Position numbers and translations under genes: made by a program. This document shows positions 6,899 to 14,973 of a stretch of 19,478 nt of DNA, piece by piece. Every line of letters starts with the position of its first letter. Position 1 is the first letter of the stretch. Where the stretch lies: positions 1 to 19,478 of the forward strand of contig CAIQSY010000025.1 of the NCBI GenBank assembly GCA_903874585.1. Direction: 5' to 3'. The stretch comes from an uncultured Chlorobiaceae bacterium (lineage in GTDB: Bacteria; Bacteroidota; Chlorobiia; Chlorobiales; Chlorobiaceae). Below the pieces are notes generated by a model. The model did no database searches. It worked only from the letters and a program-made list of their open reading frames with translations, and was not told the origin of the DNA.

Positions 6899-7369
6899 AT
6901 GGCTGGGTTTATAGGAAAAGAGCGACATGCCGTTGACGAAAAGGGTCGGTTGATGATTCCTGTCAAGTTTCGTCGGAAGTTTGGGCAGAGTCTCTCTTCA
7001 CCCCTCGATGAAGCCTCTTGTGAGCATATCGATTCACTGTGTATAATAAAGACGCCCGATCGTTCGCTTGAGCTGTATGAGCCATTTGTCTGGAATGATA
7101 TGCGCAAAAGTATTTCGGGGTTGTCCGATTTTAACCCGGAAGAGCGTTTGCTGAAAATGTTGATGTATGAAAGCCTTGAATTGGTTGAGCTCGATCGTCA
7201 AGGAAGAGTTGCGTTGTCGCGGGAGTTTCTGGATCATGCGGGTATTTCAAAGGATGTTGTGATTATCGGTGCAGATACAAAGATGATTATTTGGGAGCCG
7301 GAGCGCCTTGCCACTCTTTTGCAGGAGAGTGCTTCACGCTTTGCATCACTTGCGGGCAGGTATTTTTAA
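6899..7369 (+). CDS. mraZ: Transcriptional regulator MraZ
   Basis: MraZ is a ring-forming DNA-binding protein of the AbrB/SpoVT fold that represses the dcw operon from repeats upstream of its own gene. The 156-residue product has the two expected swapped-hairpin domains, each with its D-x-x-G-R signature: DEKGR at 13-17 and DRQGR at 99-103. I chose ATG 6899 because the protein then begins MAGFIGKERHAVDEKGR, matching the family start, and an AGGA lies about ten bases upstream. An in-frame ATG at 6791 would add 36 residues without family character and falls inside the operator repeats. The protein is a little longer than many relatives because of a spacer at about residues 31-46. rsmH begins five bases after its stop. 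Confidence 0.95.
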   Translation: MAGFIGKERHAVDEKGRLMIPVKFRRKFGQSLSSPLDEASCEHIDSLCIIKTPDRSLELYEPFVWNDMRKSISGLSDFNPEERLLKMLMYESLELVELDRQGRVALSREFLDHAGISKDVVIIGADTKMIIWEPERLATLLQESASRFASLAGRYF

Positions 7370-7374
7370 CCGAC

Positions 7375-8355
7375 ATGGTACAGGAGCGTTATCACGAACC
7401 GGTACTGGTTACCGAAGTCGTTGCCTTTCTGGCACGAAAACCCGGCATTTATGTTGATGGTACGCTTGGTGGCGGTGGTCATTCGCTGGCGCTTCTCCAG
7501 GCACTTGACGCGTCGGGTTATGCAGAACAATCGCTTTTGATTGGCATTGATCAGGATTATGCTGCGCTCTGTGAAGCAACGGGTACGCTTCACGCTTATG
7601 CCGCGCATACTGCGGTGGTGAAGGGGAATTTTCAGGATATTGATGCTCTTGTCAAGCGCGTCTGCCGTGAAAAAAGGCTTGAACCTCGTGTTGCGGGAAT
7701 ATTGCTTGATCTCGGCGTATCATCCTTCCAGATTGATACGGCAGAACGTGGCTTCAGCTACCTTCGTGATGGGTCGCTCGATATGCGCATGAACAGCGAT
7801 GGTGAGCTTACGGCTGCTGATATTATCAACACTTATGAGGAGCAGGATTTAGCGTGGCTGTTCTGGCGATATGGTGAAGAGCCACGAAGCCGTAGCCTTG
7901 CTAAAGCGATTGTTGCCTACCGCCATAATCATGGTGCCATTAACCGGACAGTGGAGCTGGCGAACCTGATTCGCAATCATGCACATGGAGGCGAAAAGGT
8001 GATTAAAACACTCTCACGAGTTTTTCAGGCACTGCGTATTGAGGTGAACAGTGAGCTTGATGTGCTTCGTCAGGCGCTTGATGGGGCTCTCCGTTGTCTT
8101 GACGCACACGGTCGTCTGGCGGTTATCAGCTACCACTCGCTTGAAGACCGGATTGTTAAAACGCTTTTTGCTGAAAAAGCGAAAAGTGATTGGGGACCGA
8201 AAGGTGTCGGGTTGCGGGAGCCGCTTACCTATGGCGATATTGCTCTGATTACCCGGAAGCCATTGAGCGCGACACCGCAGGAGATAGCGTTAAACTCCCG
8301 AGCGCGAAGTGCGAAATTGAGAGTTATTGAAAAAATGCCTTCACGGAGTTTGTAA
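7375..8355 (+). CDS. rsmH: 16S rRNA (cytosine-1402-N4)-methyltransferase
   Basis: RsmH (MraW) methylates the N4 of C1402 in 16S rRNA at the ribosomal P site, using S-adenosylmethionine. The 326-residue protein has the SAM-binding motif VDGTLGGGGHS (27-37), the LLDLGVSSFQID block, ERGFSY, DGSLDMRM, and the C-terminal VISYHSLEDRIVK motif. Start: ATG 7375 gives the family N-terminus (YHEPVLVTEVV); the longer open frame back to 7291 overlaps mraZ by 79 bases and is not supported. It sits second in the dcw cluster, the standard location, five bases after mraZ and directly abutting the next gene. Confidence 0.97.
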   Translation: MVQERYHEPVLVTEVVAFLARKPGIYVDGTLGGGGHSLALLQALDASGYAEQSLLIGIDQDYAALCEATGTLHAYAAHTAVVKGNFQDIDALVKRVCREKRLEPRVAGILLDLGVSSFQIDTAERGFSYLRDGSLDMRMNSDGELTAADIINTYEEQDLAWLFWRYGEEPRSRSLAKAIVAYRHNHGAINRTVELANLIRNHAHGGEKVIKTLSRVFQALRIEVNSELDVLRQALDGALRCLDAHGRLAVISYHSLEDRIVKTLFAEKAKSDWGPKGVGLREPLTYGDIALITRKPLSATPQEIALNSRARSAKLRVIEKMPSRSL

Positions 8356-8811
8356 GTGAAAAATAATAAAGCAATTGAAAAGTTTGGACGGCTTGCAAAG
8401 CGTTTCAAAAGCGCTGTAATCGGTTCCCGTAAACCGGTTGCTTCTCCTCAATTTGTTGAGGTGAAAGAGTCGGATCCCGTGGTCAATGTTGCTGGTACTC
8501 TGCCCGTTGATTCGGCTGTAAAAACGTTAAAGTTTGATGTCGCCACATTGCTGCAGCCAAAAACATTTCTTTATCTGCTTGTTATCACGATTATTTTTCT
8601 TGCTCAAACGTATAATACCCTTGCGATTATCAACCTTGCCCGTGAAAGTGAGCAGCTTCGGGAGAAGATTATGATGGTCTCCAGCGTGGTGACGTCGCAA
8701 GAGCTGAAAGTGCATGAATTGCACAGCATTCATAATATTTCACAAGATGCGTTACTGCTTGGACTTGAACCATCAACAGTGCCAGCGGTTGAATTGTCAA
8801 CAGAGAAGTGA
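8356..8811 (+). CDS. ftsL: FtsL-like septal membrane protein
   Basis: This 151-residue bitopic protein lies between rsmH and ftsI, where FtsL is encoded in dcw clusters. It has a long basic and variable cytoplasmic part (1-68), one membrane segment at about 70-88, and a periplasmic heptad-like helix (about 92-135) ending in a LGLEPST motif that resembles the short hydrophobic end of FtsL/DivIC proteins. FtsL pairs with FtsB to activate the FtsW-FtsI synthase. Primary sequence is poorly conserved in this family, so the call rests on topology, size and position. The start is GTG 8356, which directly abuts the rsmH TAA and follows a GGAG at suitable spacing. The cytoplasmic tail is longer than in E. 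coli FtsL. Confidence 0.75.
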   Translation: MKNNKAIEKFGRLAKRFKSAVIGSRKPVASPQFVEVKESDPVVNVAGTLPVDSAVKTLKFDVATLLQPKTFLYLLVITIIFLAQTYNTLAIINLARESEQLREKIMMVSSVVTSQELKVHELHSIHNISQDALLLGLEPSTVPAVELSTEK

Positions 8812-8837
8812 GCAACAGATTGATACCACGATGAGCT

Positions 8838-10859
8838 ATGAGTAATCAGCATCATAATATTCTGCCGGACGATAAAGAGTTTGGTAAACGACTGGGACTT
8901 GCGGTCTTCGGGTTTTCCATGTTTATTGCTGCAATTATTGGAATGTTGCTCAATATTCAGGTGGTTAATGTCACCAAATACAAGCAGAAAGCGGCGAAAC
9001 AGTATGAGCGTGTTGTTACTGAAGTGGCGCAGCGAGGCGTTATTCTCGACCGCCATTCGCGCATGCTGGCGGAGAGTATTGAGTCGATTGCCTTTTATGC
9101 CGATCCTGTAAAAGTTCGTCATACACCGTTATTTGATGAACAAGAGAAGCCAGTGATCGATAAACAAACCAAAAAGCAGAAAACCTACGATAATACGGCA
9201 GCGGTAGCAACGCTCTTTGCTAAACATTTGGGGCGCAATCGGCAGGAGATTCTTAAAGAGTTGCGGATAAAGAGAGGTGTTGCGGTGCTTGGGCGGAAAA
9301 TTCCTGTTGCACAAGCTCTGCCATTGATGCAGAACAAGCCTCATGGCACTTGGTTCGATAAAGAGCAGCAGCGCTATTATCTCAACGTTGCAGCGCAGTT
9401 GATTGGTTCGACCGATAGTAAAAACGAGGGAAGCAGCGGTCTTGAGATGCAATTGAATAAAGAGCTGAAGGGGCGCGATGGTACACGCATTTTTCAGCGT
9501 AATGCTACCGGAGTTCGTTATCCGGCGCCCGATGCGCAGCAGCAGAGTGCTATACCCGGCAATACCGTGCAGTTGACCATTGATGGCGATATTCAAAGTA
9601 TTGTGGAAGATGAACTTGCAAAAGCAGTAACAACGTTTCAAGCTGAAGCGGCATCAAGTATTGTGATGGATGTGCGCACCGGCGAAATTCTGGCAATGGC
9701 GAACAATCCCACATTTGACCTTAATCGCCGTGCTACATGGAAGCCTGAGCTGGCGCGTAATCGTGCCGTTACCGACAGCTATGAGCCAGGCTCAACCTTC
9801 AAGCTGATTATGGCTGCCGCCGCAACCGATATTCTCAAAAGAAAATCTCAGGATATGGTCTTTGGCTATAATGGTCTTTTGCCGCTCTACAACCTTAAAA
9901 TAAAAGACCATGAGCCTTACGGCAATATTACGTTCCAGAAAGCTATTATGGTTTCAAGCAATGTGATTGCTGCAAAAACCGCTATGTCCGTCGGAAGGGA
10001 GAATTTTAATGCCTATACCCGTAATTTTGGATTTGGTAAACGCACAGGCGTTGGTCTGCTTGGCGAGTCTTCAGGCAGGGTTCGCTCTCTTGCCAATTGG
10101 GATAGAACAACATTGCCATGGATGGGATTTGGCTATCAGGTGATGGCAACGCCGCTGCAGACGCTGCAGTCCTATGCCGCAATCGCCAATGATGGCGAGC
10201 TGATGCGCCCCTACATTATCAAAAAAATTGTTGATGCTGACGGCAAGGTTGTTCGCGAAACCGTGCCCGAAAAAGTACGACGAGTTGTTTCGGTTGAAAC
10301 TGCGCGTTATCTCGGTAAGGAGTATTTTAAAGCGGTTGTTGATAGTGGTACCGCTAAAAATGCAGCACTGCCCGGCATCAGTGTTGCTGGTAAAACTGGT
10401 ACAGCTCGCCGTGCAGCAGGTGGTTCGTACGTCAATCCTGTCTATGTTGCATCGTTTGTGGGATATTTTCCCGTTGAAGCACCGCGCTATGCTATTATTG
10501 TGATTGTGGAACGGCCACAAGGCGCGTATTACGCGGCGGCTGTTGCTGCTCCTGTTTTTGCCGGAATTGCTACGCGCATGATTGCCTGTTCGGAGGAGTT
10601 GCAGAAAAATCTTGCCGTTCCCTCTCCCGAACAAAAGGCACTCGAAGCGGTTGCCACCGTTGCTGTTCCACAACTTAAAGGGTTGACAGGGCGTGAAGCG
10701 CAGCGCTTGCTGAAATGGCTGCAGCTCGATCTTGATTATTCTGGTAATTTTAATGGTGTTGTCGTCAACCAGAGCATTGCGCCAGGCAGTATGGTGCAGA
10801 GAGAACGAGTGATTAAAGTTGCATTGACTTCCGATAACATGAATAAAGCCGGATTATGA
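8838..10859 (+). CDS. ftsI: Septal peptidoglycan transpeptidase FtsI (PBP3-type) with C-terminal PASTA domain
   Basis: This class B penicillin-binding protein cross-links septal peptidoglycan as partner of FtsW. The 673-residue protein has a single membrane anchor (about 20-42), a pedestal domain with the RGVILDRHSR motif (66-75), and a transpeptidase domain with the nucleophile S319 in STFK (319-322), SSN (373-375) and KTG (519-521). Residues about 608-665 form one PASTA repeat (VPQLKGLTGREAQRLL...), which E. coli FtsI lacks but SpoVD/PBP2x-like and Bacteroidota/Chlorobiota proteins have. A lysine-rich insertion (about 102-118) in the pedestal is variable. It starts 26 bases after the ftsL-like gene with a poor Shine-Dalgarno, and its stop overlaps the murE start as ATGA. 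Confidence 0.95.
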   Translation: MSNQHHNILPDDKEFGKRLGLAVFGFSMFIAAIIGMLLNIQVVNVTKYKQKAAKQYERVVTEVAQRGVILDRHSRMLAESIESIAFYADPVKVRHTPLFDEQEKPVIDKQTKKQKTYDNTAAVATLFAKHLGRNRQEILKELRIKRGVAVLGRKIPVAQALPLMQNKPHGTWFDKEQQRYYLNVAAQLIGSTDSKNEGSSGLEMQLNKELKGRDGTRIFQRNATGVRYPAPDAQQQSAIPGNTVQLTIDGDIQSIVEDELAKAVTTFQAEAASSIVMDVRTGEILAMANNPTFDLNRRATWKPELARNRAVTDSYEPGSTFKLIMAAAATDILKRKSQDMVFGYNGLLPLYNLKIKDHEPYGNITFQKAIMVSSNVIAAKTAMSVGRENFNAYTRNFGFGKRTGVGLLGESSGRVRSLANWDRTTLPWMGFGYQVMATPLQTLQSYAAIANDGELMRPYIIKKIVDADGKVVRETVPEKVRRVVSVETARYLGKEYFKAVVDSGTAKNAALPGISVAGKTGTARRAAGGSYVNPVYVASFVGYFPVEAPRYAIIVIVERPQGAYYAAAVAAPVFAGIATRMIACSEELQKNLAVPSPEQKALEAVATVAVPQLKGLTGREAQRLLKWLQLDLDYSGNFNGVVVNQSIAPGSMVQRERVIKVALTSDNMNKAGL

Positions 10860-12433
10860 CGCTGTCACTGAAAAGCTCTTCCCAGCATTCACTGCGTTGC
10901 AAGGCGCTGCTTGCCGCTGTGGCACCGCTCGCCGTTGCGGGAGATGGCTGTGGTGATGCTCTTGTGCGACATATCACCATTGATTCGCGTGAAGTGCAAC
11001 CGGGTTCGCTCTTTGTGGCGATTCGTGGCTACGCTACTGATGGTCATCGCTTTATCGGCAGTGCCGTCGAGCGAGGTGCTGTTGCGGTGATTTGCGAAGA
11101 GTTGCCGCCAGACATCGCTTCATCCTGCCTCTATCTCAAGGTTGCTGATGCTCGTAAAGCGCTTGCTGACACGGCAAAACTCTTTTACAGGAACGTCTCT
11201 GATCAATTGATGCTTATCGGCGTAACGGGCACGAATGGCAAAACGACCACCGCAAAGCTCATTACCGCCATGCTCAATGCGAACGGTATTTCTGCGGGTT
11301 ACATTGGCACCAATCTTTGCCAGATTGGCGAGCAGCATATTCAGCTTGAGCGCACAACGCCCGAAGCTCACGAACTGCATCTTCTTTTCAGTGCGATGGC
11401 TGAGGCTGGCTGTAAAGCGGTGGTGATGGAGGTTTCGTCCCATGCACTGGTGTTGCAGCGCGTTTACGGCTTGCGTTTTCAGTCAGTAATTTTTACCAAC
11501 TTGACGCTGGATCATCTCGATTTTCACCTCTCCATGGAGGAGTATGCGGCGGCAAAGCAGCTCTTGTTTGACCAGCTTGCGCCGGAGGGATTTGCAGTTT
11601 TCAACAGTGATGATCCCGCGGCTGTTCAGATGGCAGAACGAGTTACGCCTGAAAAAATATATTGCTGTACCTTACAACGCGATTATCATTCCATCCATCA
11701 CTCCATACCTCAATGCAGCCATCATGTTGAGGCAGATATTCTTGCAAGCAGCATTTCGTCAAGCAGCGTTGACCTTCATTTTCCCAAGCAGATTGTGCCG
11801 ATGCAGGTTGGTTTACCGGGGAGGTTTAATGTGATGAATGTGCTTGAAGCTGCCACGGTTGGCTTTGGACTTGGGCTTGCTCCCGAAAAGATATCTCAAT
11901 CGCTTGCGGCAATCTCTGCTGTTGATGGGCGTATGGAGCGCGTTGGCGATGGAAGCCACGGCTATTCGGTGTTTGTTGATTATGCCCACACGCCTGATGC
12001 TCTTTACAAAGCGCTCGATACCTTACGGAGGCTTAAACCATCAACCTCCCGATTGGTTGTTGTCTTTGGGTGCGGCGGAAATCGCGACCACGCCAAACGC
12101 CCTGAAATGGGGCGCATTGCTGCGGAACTTGCCGATGAGGTTCTTGTAACCTCCGATAATCCGCGTGATGAAAATCCCGAAACAATTCTTGACGATATAG
12201 TCTCGGGAATAACGGGGACAAATTATACGAGAATAAGCAATCGTGCAGAGGCAATTTGCCATGCAGTCACGCTGCTTCAGGCGGGTGATGTGCTGCTTGT
12301 TGCCGGTAAAGGGCATGAGCGCTATCAGGAGATTGCCGGTAAGAAATATCACTTTTCAGATCAAGAGATTTTGAGAAACAGTATGCAGCATAAGAGTGCC
12401 GGCATTTCGGCGAAGGAGCACAATTGCCAGTAA
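10856..12433 (+). CDS. murE: UDP-MurNAc-tripeptide synthetase MurE (meso-diaminopimelate-adding)
   Basis: MurE adds the third amino acid to UDP-MurNAc-L-Ala-D-Glu using ATP. The 525-residue enzyme has the N-terminal UDP-binding domain, the ATP loop TGTNGKTT (124-131), a TTPE motif, the likely carbamylated lysine in AAAK (K234), the VDYAHTPD motif (374-381), GCGGNRD and GKGHE (484-488). The DNPRDENP motif (434-441) is the recognised marker for meso-diaminopimelate rather than lysine specificity, so the wall is predicted to be mDAP-type. A serine- and histidine-rich stretch at about 275-305 looks like a variable insertion. The ATG start overlaps the ftsI stop by four bases (translational coupling likely), and its end overlaps the TTG start of murF by ten bases. 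Confidence 0.97.
   Translation: MTLSLKSSSQHSLRCKALLAAVAPLAVAGDGCGDALVRHITIDSREVQPGSLFVAIRGYATDGHRFIGSAVERGAVAVICEELPPDIASSCLYLKVADARKALADTAKLFYRNVSDQLMLIGVTGTNGKTTTAKLITAMLNANGISAGYIGTNLCQIGEQHIQLERTTPEAHELHLLFSAMAEAGCKAVVMEVSSHALVLQRVYGLRFQSVIFTNLTLDHLDFHLSMEEYAAAKQLLFDQLAPEGFAVFNSDDPAAVQMAERVTPEKIYCCTLQRDYHSIHHSIPQCSHHVEADILASSISSSSVDLHFPKQIVPMQVGLPGRFNVMNVLEAATVGFGLGLAPEKISQSLAAISAVDGRMERVGDGSHGYSVFVDYAHTPDALYKALDTLRRLKPSTSRLVVVFGCGGNRDHAKRPEMGRIAAELADEVLVTSDNPRDENPETILDDIVSGITGTNYTRISNRAEAICHAVTLLQAGDVLLVAGKGHERYQEIAGKKYHFSDQEILRNSMQHKSAGISAKEHNCQ
12413..12418 (+). promoter_or_regulatory. Ribosome binding site fixing the murF TTG start
   Basis: AAGGAG lies within the last codons of murE, five bases ahead of TTG 12424. 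It is among the best Shine-Dalgarno matches in the window and no ATG or GTG in the murF frame is equally placed, so it supports the unusual TTG start. Confidence 0.6.
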
Positions 12434-13857
12434 CTGGTGTTTTAACGATCAACGATATTGGTGAATTTGGAGAGGTTGTGTTCTCCACCATAACAGCGCC
12501 ACCGCTTGAAATCGTTGAGCCAAATGTGGCGATTGATTCACGCGAGATTACTGAAGGCGGCATATTTATCGCCCTCAAAGGCGAACGTACGGATGGGCAC
12601 CGCTATATCGACGCGGTGTTTCAGCAGGGAGCATGTTGGGCAATGGTGAATCGTGCGTGGTACGAGGCGGCGGGTTCGCCAGAGCCACCTGCGGGGAAAG
12701 GCTTTATTATTACAACCGATACGGTGCTTGGTTTGCAGCGTCTTGCCTCCATGTATCGCAACACTTTTTCCATTCCTGTGGTCGCGATTGGCGGCAGTAA
12801 TGGCAAAACCACCACGAAAGAGATGGTGGCAGCAGTGCTTGGCTCCGCATTTATGGTGACGATGAGTCAGGGTAATCGTAATAACCACATCGGCGTTCCC
12901 CTGACGCTTTTGCAGCTTCGGCGCGAAAGTAGTATTGCGGTTGTTGAAGTCGGCATTAACCATCCCGATGAAATGGCAGAGCTTGCGGCTTTGGTTCGTC
13001 CAACTCACGCACTGCTCACCAACATTGGGCATGAACATCTCGAATTTCTCATTGATCTTCATGGAGTTGCGGCGGCAGAGCTTCAGCTTTTTGATTATCT
13101 CCAGGCAAATGGAGGTACGGCGTTTATCAACCTTGATGATGAGCGGATTACAGCGGCAGCCACAACGTTTTCAGTACAAGAGGGTTACGCCTCATCACAA
13201 CAGCCTGGTGCCTTATGCTGGGCAGAGTCAGTTTCGGTCGAGCGCGATGGTCGCCTTACGTTTTTGTTAGCAACCGAAAAGGCAACCGAAAAAGTTACTC
13301 TTAATTTTACGGGAAAGCATAATGGTATCAATGCGGTTGCCGCTGCAGCGGTTGGTCTGCATTTTGGCTTGCCATTATCCCTTATTCGCAAAGGGCTTGA
13401 AGCTCTTCTCCCTGTCGCTGGCTGGAAGCGGCTTGAGGTGATGGACGCCGCCGGCTTGCGTATTCTCAACGATACCTACAACGCCAATTCCGATTCCATG
13501 CGCCTTGCCATTGATGCGCTTTGCGATATGCCGTGCGATGGTCGCCGAGTTGCGGTATTGGCGGATATGCTGGAGCTTGGTGTTGCCGGTGATGTTGAAC
13601 ATAAACAAATTGGCGAGTATCTTCGCCAGCATCCAGTTGATAGACTCTTTACCTTCGGAGAAAAAGCAGAGCTGATCTGTCGGCAGTGCCCTGACATTTG
13701 TCGTTGCCATGTTGATAGCCACGATGCGCTGCTCCATGCGTTGCTTGGCGAGCTTTGTGATGGTGACGCGGTGCTGTTTAAAGGCTCACGAGGCATGAAG
13801 CTGGAGCAAGTTGTTGAGGCGCTGGTGAACGCAAAAACTATAACCCAAGAGGGATAA
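12424..13857 (+). CDS. murF: UDP-MurNAc-tripeptide:D-Ala-D-Ala ligase MurF
   Basis: MurF attaches the D-Ala-D-Ala dipeptide, finishing the cytoplasmic UDP-MurNAc-pentapeptide. The 477-residue protein has an N-terminal substrate domain (VAIDSREITEGGIFIAL, 35-51), the ATP loop GGSNGKTTTK (123-132), NNHIGVPLTLL (153-163), NIGHEHLEF (200-208), LNDTYNANSDS and FKGSRGM near the C-terminus. The ATP loop has Gly where many Mur ligases have Thr at the first position, a small variation seen in MurF relatives. The start is TTG 12424, supported by the AAGGAG just upstream; it overlaps murE by ten bases, suggesting coupled translation. mraY begins three bases after its stop. Confidence 0.96.
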   Translation: MPVTGVLTINDIGEFGEVVFSTITAPPLEIVEPNVAIDSREITEGGIFIALKGERTDGHRYIDAVFQQGACWAMVNRAWYEAAGSPEPPAGKGFIITTDTVLGLQRLASMYRNTFSIPVVAIGGSNGKTTTKEMVAAVLGSAFMVTMSQGNRNNHIGVPLTLLQLRRESSIAVVEVGINHPDEMAELAALVRPTHALLTNIGHEHLEFLIDLHGVAAAELQLFDYLQANGGTAFINLDDERITAAATTFSVQEGYASSQQPGALCWAESVSVERDGRLTFLLATEKATEKVTLNFTGKHNGINAVAAAAVGLHFGLPLSLIRKGLEALLPVAGWKRLEVMDAAGLRILNDTYNANSDSMRLAIDALCDMPCDGRRVAVLADMLELGVAGDVEHKQIGEYLRQHPVDRLFTFGEKAELICRQCPDICRCHVDSHDALLHALLGELCDGDAVLFKGSRGMKLEQVVEALVNAKTITQEG

Positions 13858-13860
13858 CGT

Positions 13861-14967
13861 ATGATTTATTATCTACTAAAGTATATCAATGATATTTATC
13901 ATTTTCCGGCGCTTCGTGTTATCGATTATCTCACCTTTCGGGCGAGTGCTGTTGCAATTACCGCGTTGCTGATCACTATTGTCGCGGGTCCGGCATTTAT
14001 CAACTACCTGAAATCGCGCGTTATCGAGCCAATCAAAGAGGAGGCGCCGCCGGAGCATAAAAAGAAGAAACAGGTACCAACCATGGGTGGCGTGCTCATT
14101 ATCTTTTCCATTGAGATGTCGGTGCTGCTCTGGTCGAAATTTACCGATCCACACGTCTGGCTTATCATGCTTGCCGTGCTCTGGATGGGCGTTATTGGCT
14201 TTATTGATGATTACAGTAAAGTGGTTCTGAAGGTTAAGGGCGGTCTTTCGGCGCGTTACAAACTTATCGGGCAGGTGACGCTTGGTTTGGTGATTGGTAC
14301 CTACACGTGGCTCGATCCCGCTTTTTCTGTGCTGCTCTCCTCAACGGCGGTGCCTTTTTTTAAGCATCTCACCATTGATTACGGCATTTTCTATATCCCG
14401 ATGGTCATCTTTATTATCACGGCAGTTTCAAATGCGGTGAATCTTACCGATGGTCTTGATGGTCTTGCTGCCGGAAGTTCGGCTATTGTTTTTATAGGTC
14501 TTGCGGGCTTTGCATACCTTGCTGGTAATGCGGTTTATGCGGTCTATCTCAACATTCCCTTTATTCCGGGTGGTGGTGAGGTGGCGGTTGTCAGCATGGC
14601 AATTGTGATGTCGTGCGTCGGCTTTTTGTGGTTCAACACCAACCCGGCAGAGGTCTTTATGGGCGATACAGGCTCTCTTGCGCTTGGCAGTGCGATAGCT
14701 GTTATTGCGCTGCTCATCAAACAAGAGCTGCTTTTGCCGCTCATGGCAGGCGTTTTTGTGCTTGAAACGCTCTCGGTGTCATTGCAGGTGCTCTACTTCA
14801 AGTACACGCGTATGATGACCGGCGAGGGTAAACGTATTTTTTTGATGGCTCCACTCCATCACCATTTTCAGTTGAAAGGGTGGCCTGAACAGAAAATTGT
14901 TATCAGGTTCTGGATTTTGACGATTCTCTTTTTTCTCGCCAGTCTTATGACCCTGAAACTCAGATAA
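13861..14967 (+). CDS. mraY: Phospho-MurNAc-pentapeptide transferase MraY
   Basis: MraY is the integral membrane enzyme that transfers phospho-MurNAc-pentapeptide from UDP to undecaprenyl phosphate, making lipid I. The 368-residue protein has about ten membrane segments and all family motifs: PTMGG (73-77), the aspartate pair in FIDDY (D116, D117), NAVNLTDGLDGL (191-202), NPAEVFMGDTGSL (261-273, D269) and the histidine-rich PLHHHFQLKGW (331-341) in the last cytoplasmic loop. The ATG lies seven bases after a GAGGG and three bases after the murF stop. It is slightly longer than E. coli MraY, with a charged loop at about 57-71. Confidence 0.98.
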   Translation: MIYYLLKYINDIYHFPALRVIDYLTFRASAVAITALLITIVAGPAFINYLKSRVIEPIKEEAPPEHKKKKQVPTMGGVLIIFSIEMSVLLWSKFTDPHVWLIMLAVLWMGVIGFIDDYSKVVLKVKGGLSARYKLIGQVTLGLVIGTYTWLDPAFSVLLSSTAVPFFKHLTIDYGIFYIPMVIFIITAVSNAVNLTDGLDGLAAGSSAIVFIGLAGFAYLAGNAVYAVYLNIPFIPGGGEVAVVSMAIVMSCVGFLWFNTNPAEVFMGDTGSLALGSAIAVIALLIKQELLLPLMAGVFVLETLSVSLQVLYFKYTRMMTGEGKRIFLMAPLHHHFQLKGWPEQKIVIRFWILTILFFLASLMTLKLR

Positions 14968-14973
14968 GAACTT

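Noticed and set aside
7291..7374. Longer rsmH start upstream, overlapping mraZ
   Set aside because: The extra residues are a frame shadow of mraZ; ATG 7375 gives the conserved N-terminus.
9129..9641. Long antisense open frame within ftsI, and similar frames within murE, murF, mraY, murD, ftsW and murG
   Set aside because: They lie wholly inside well-supported genes, show low-complexity residue use and no recognisable motif; they are shadows.
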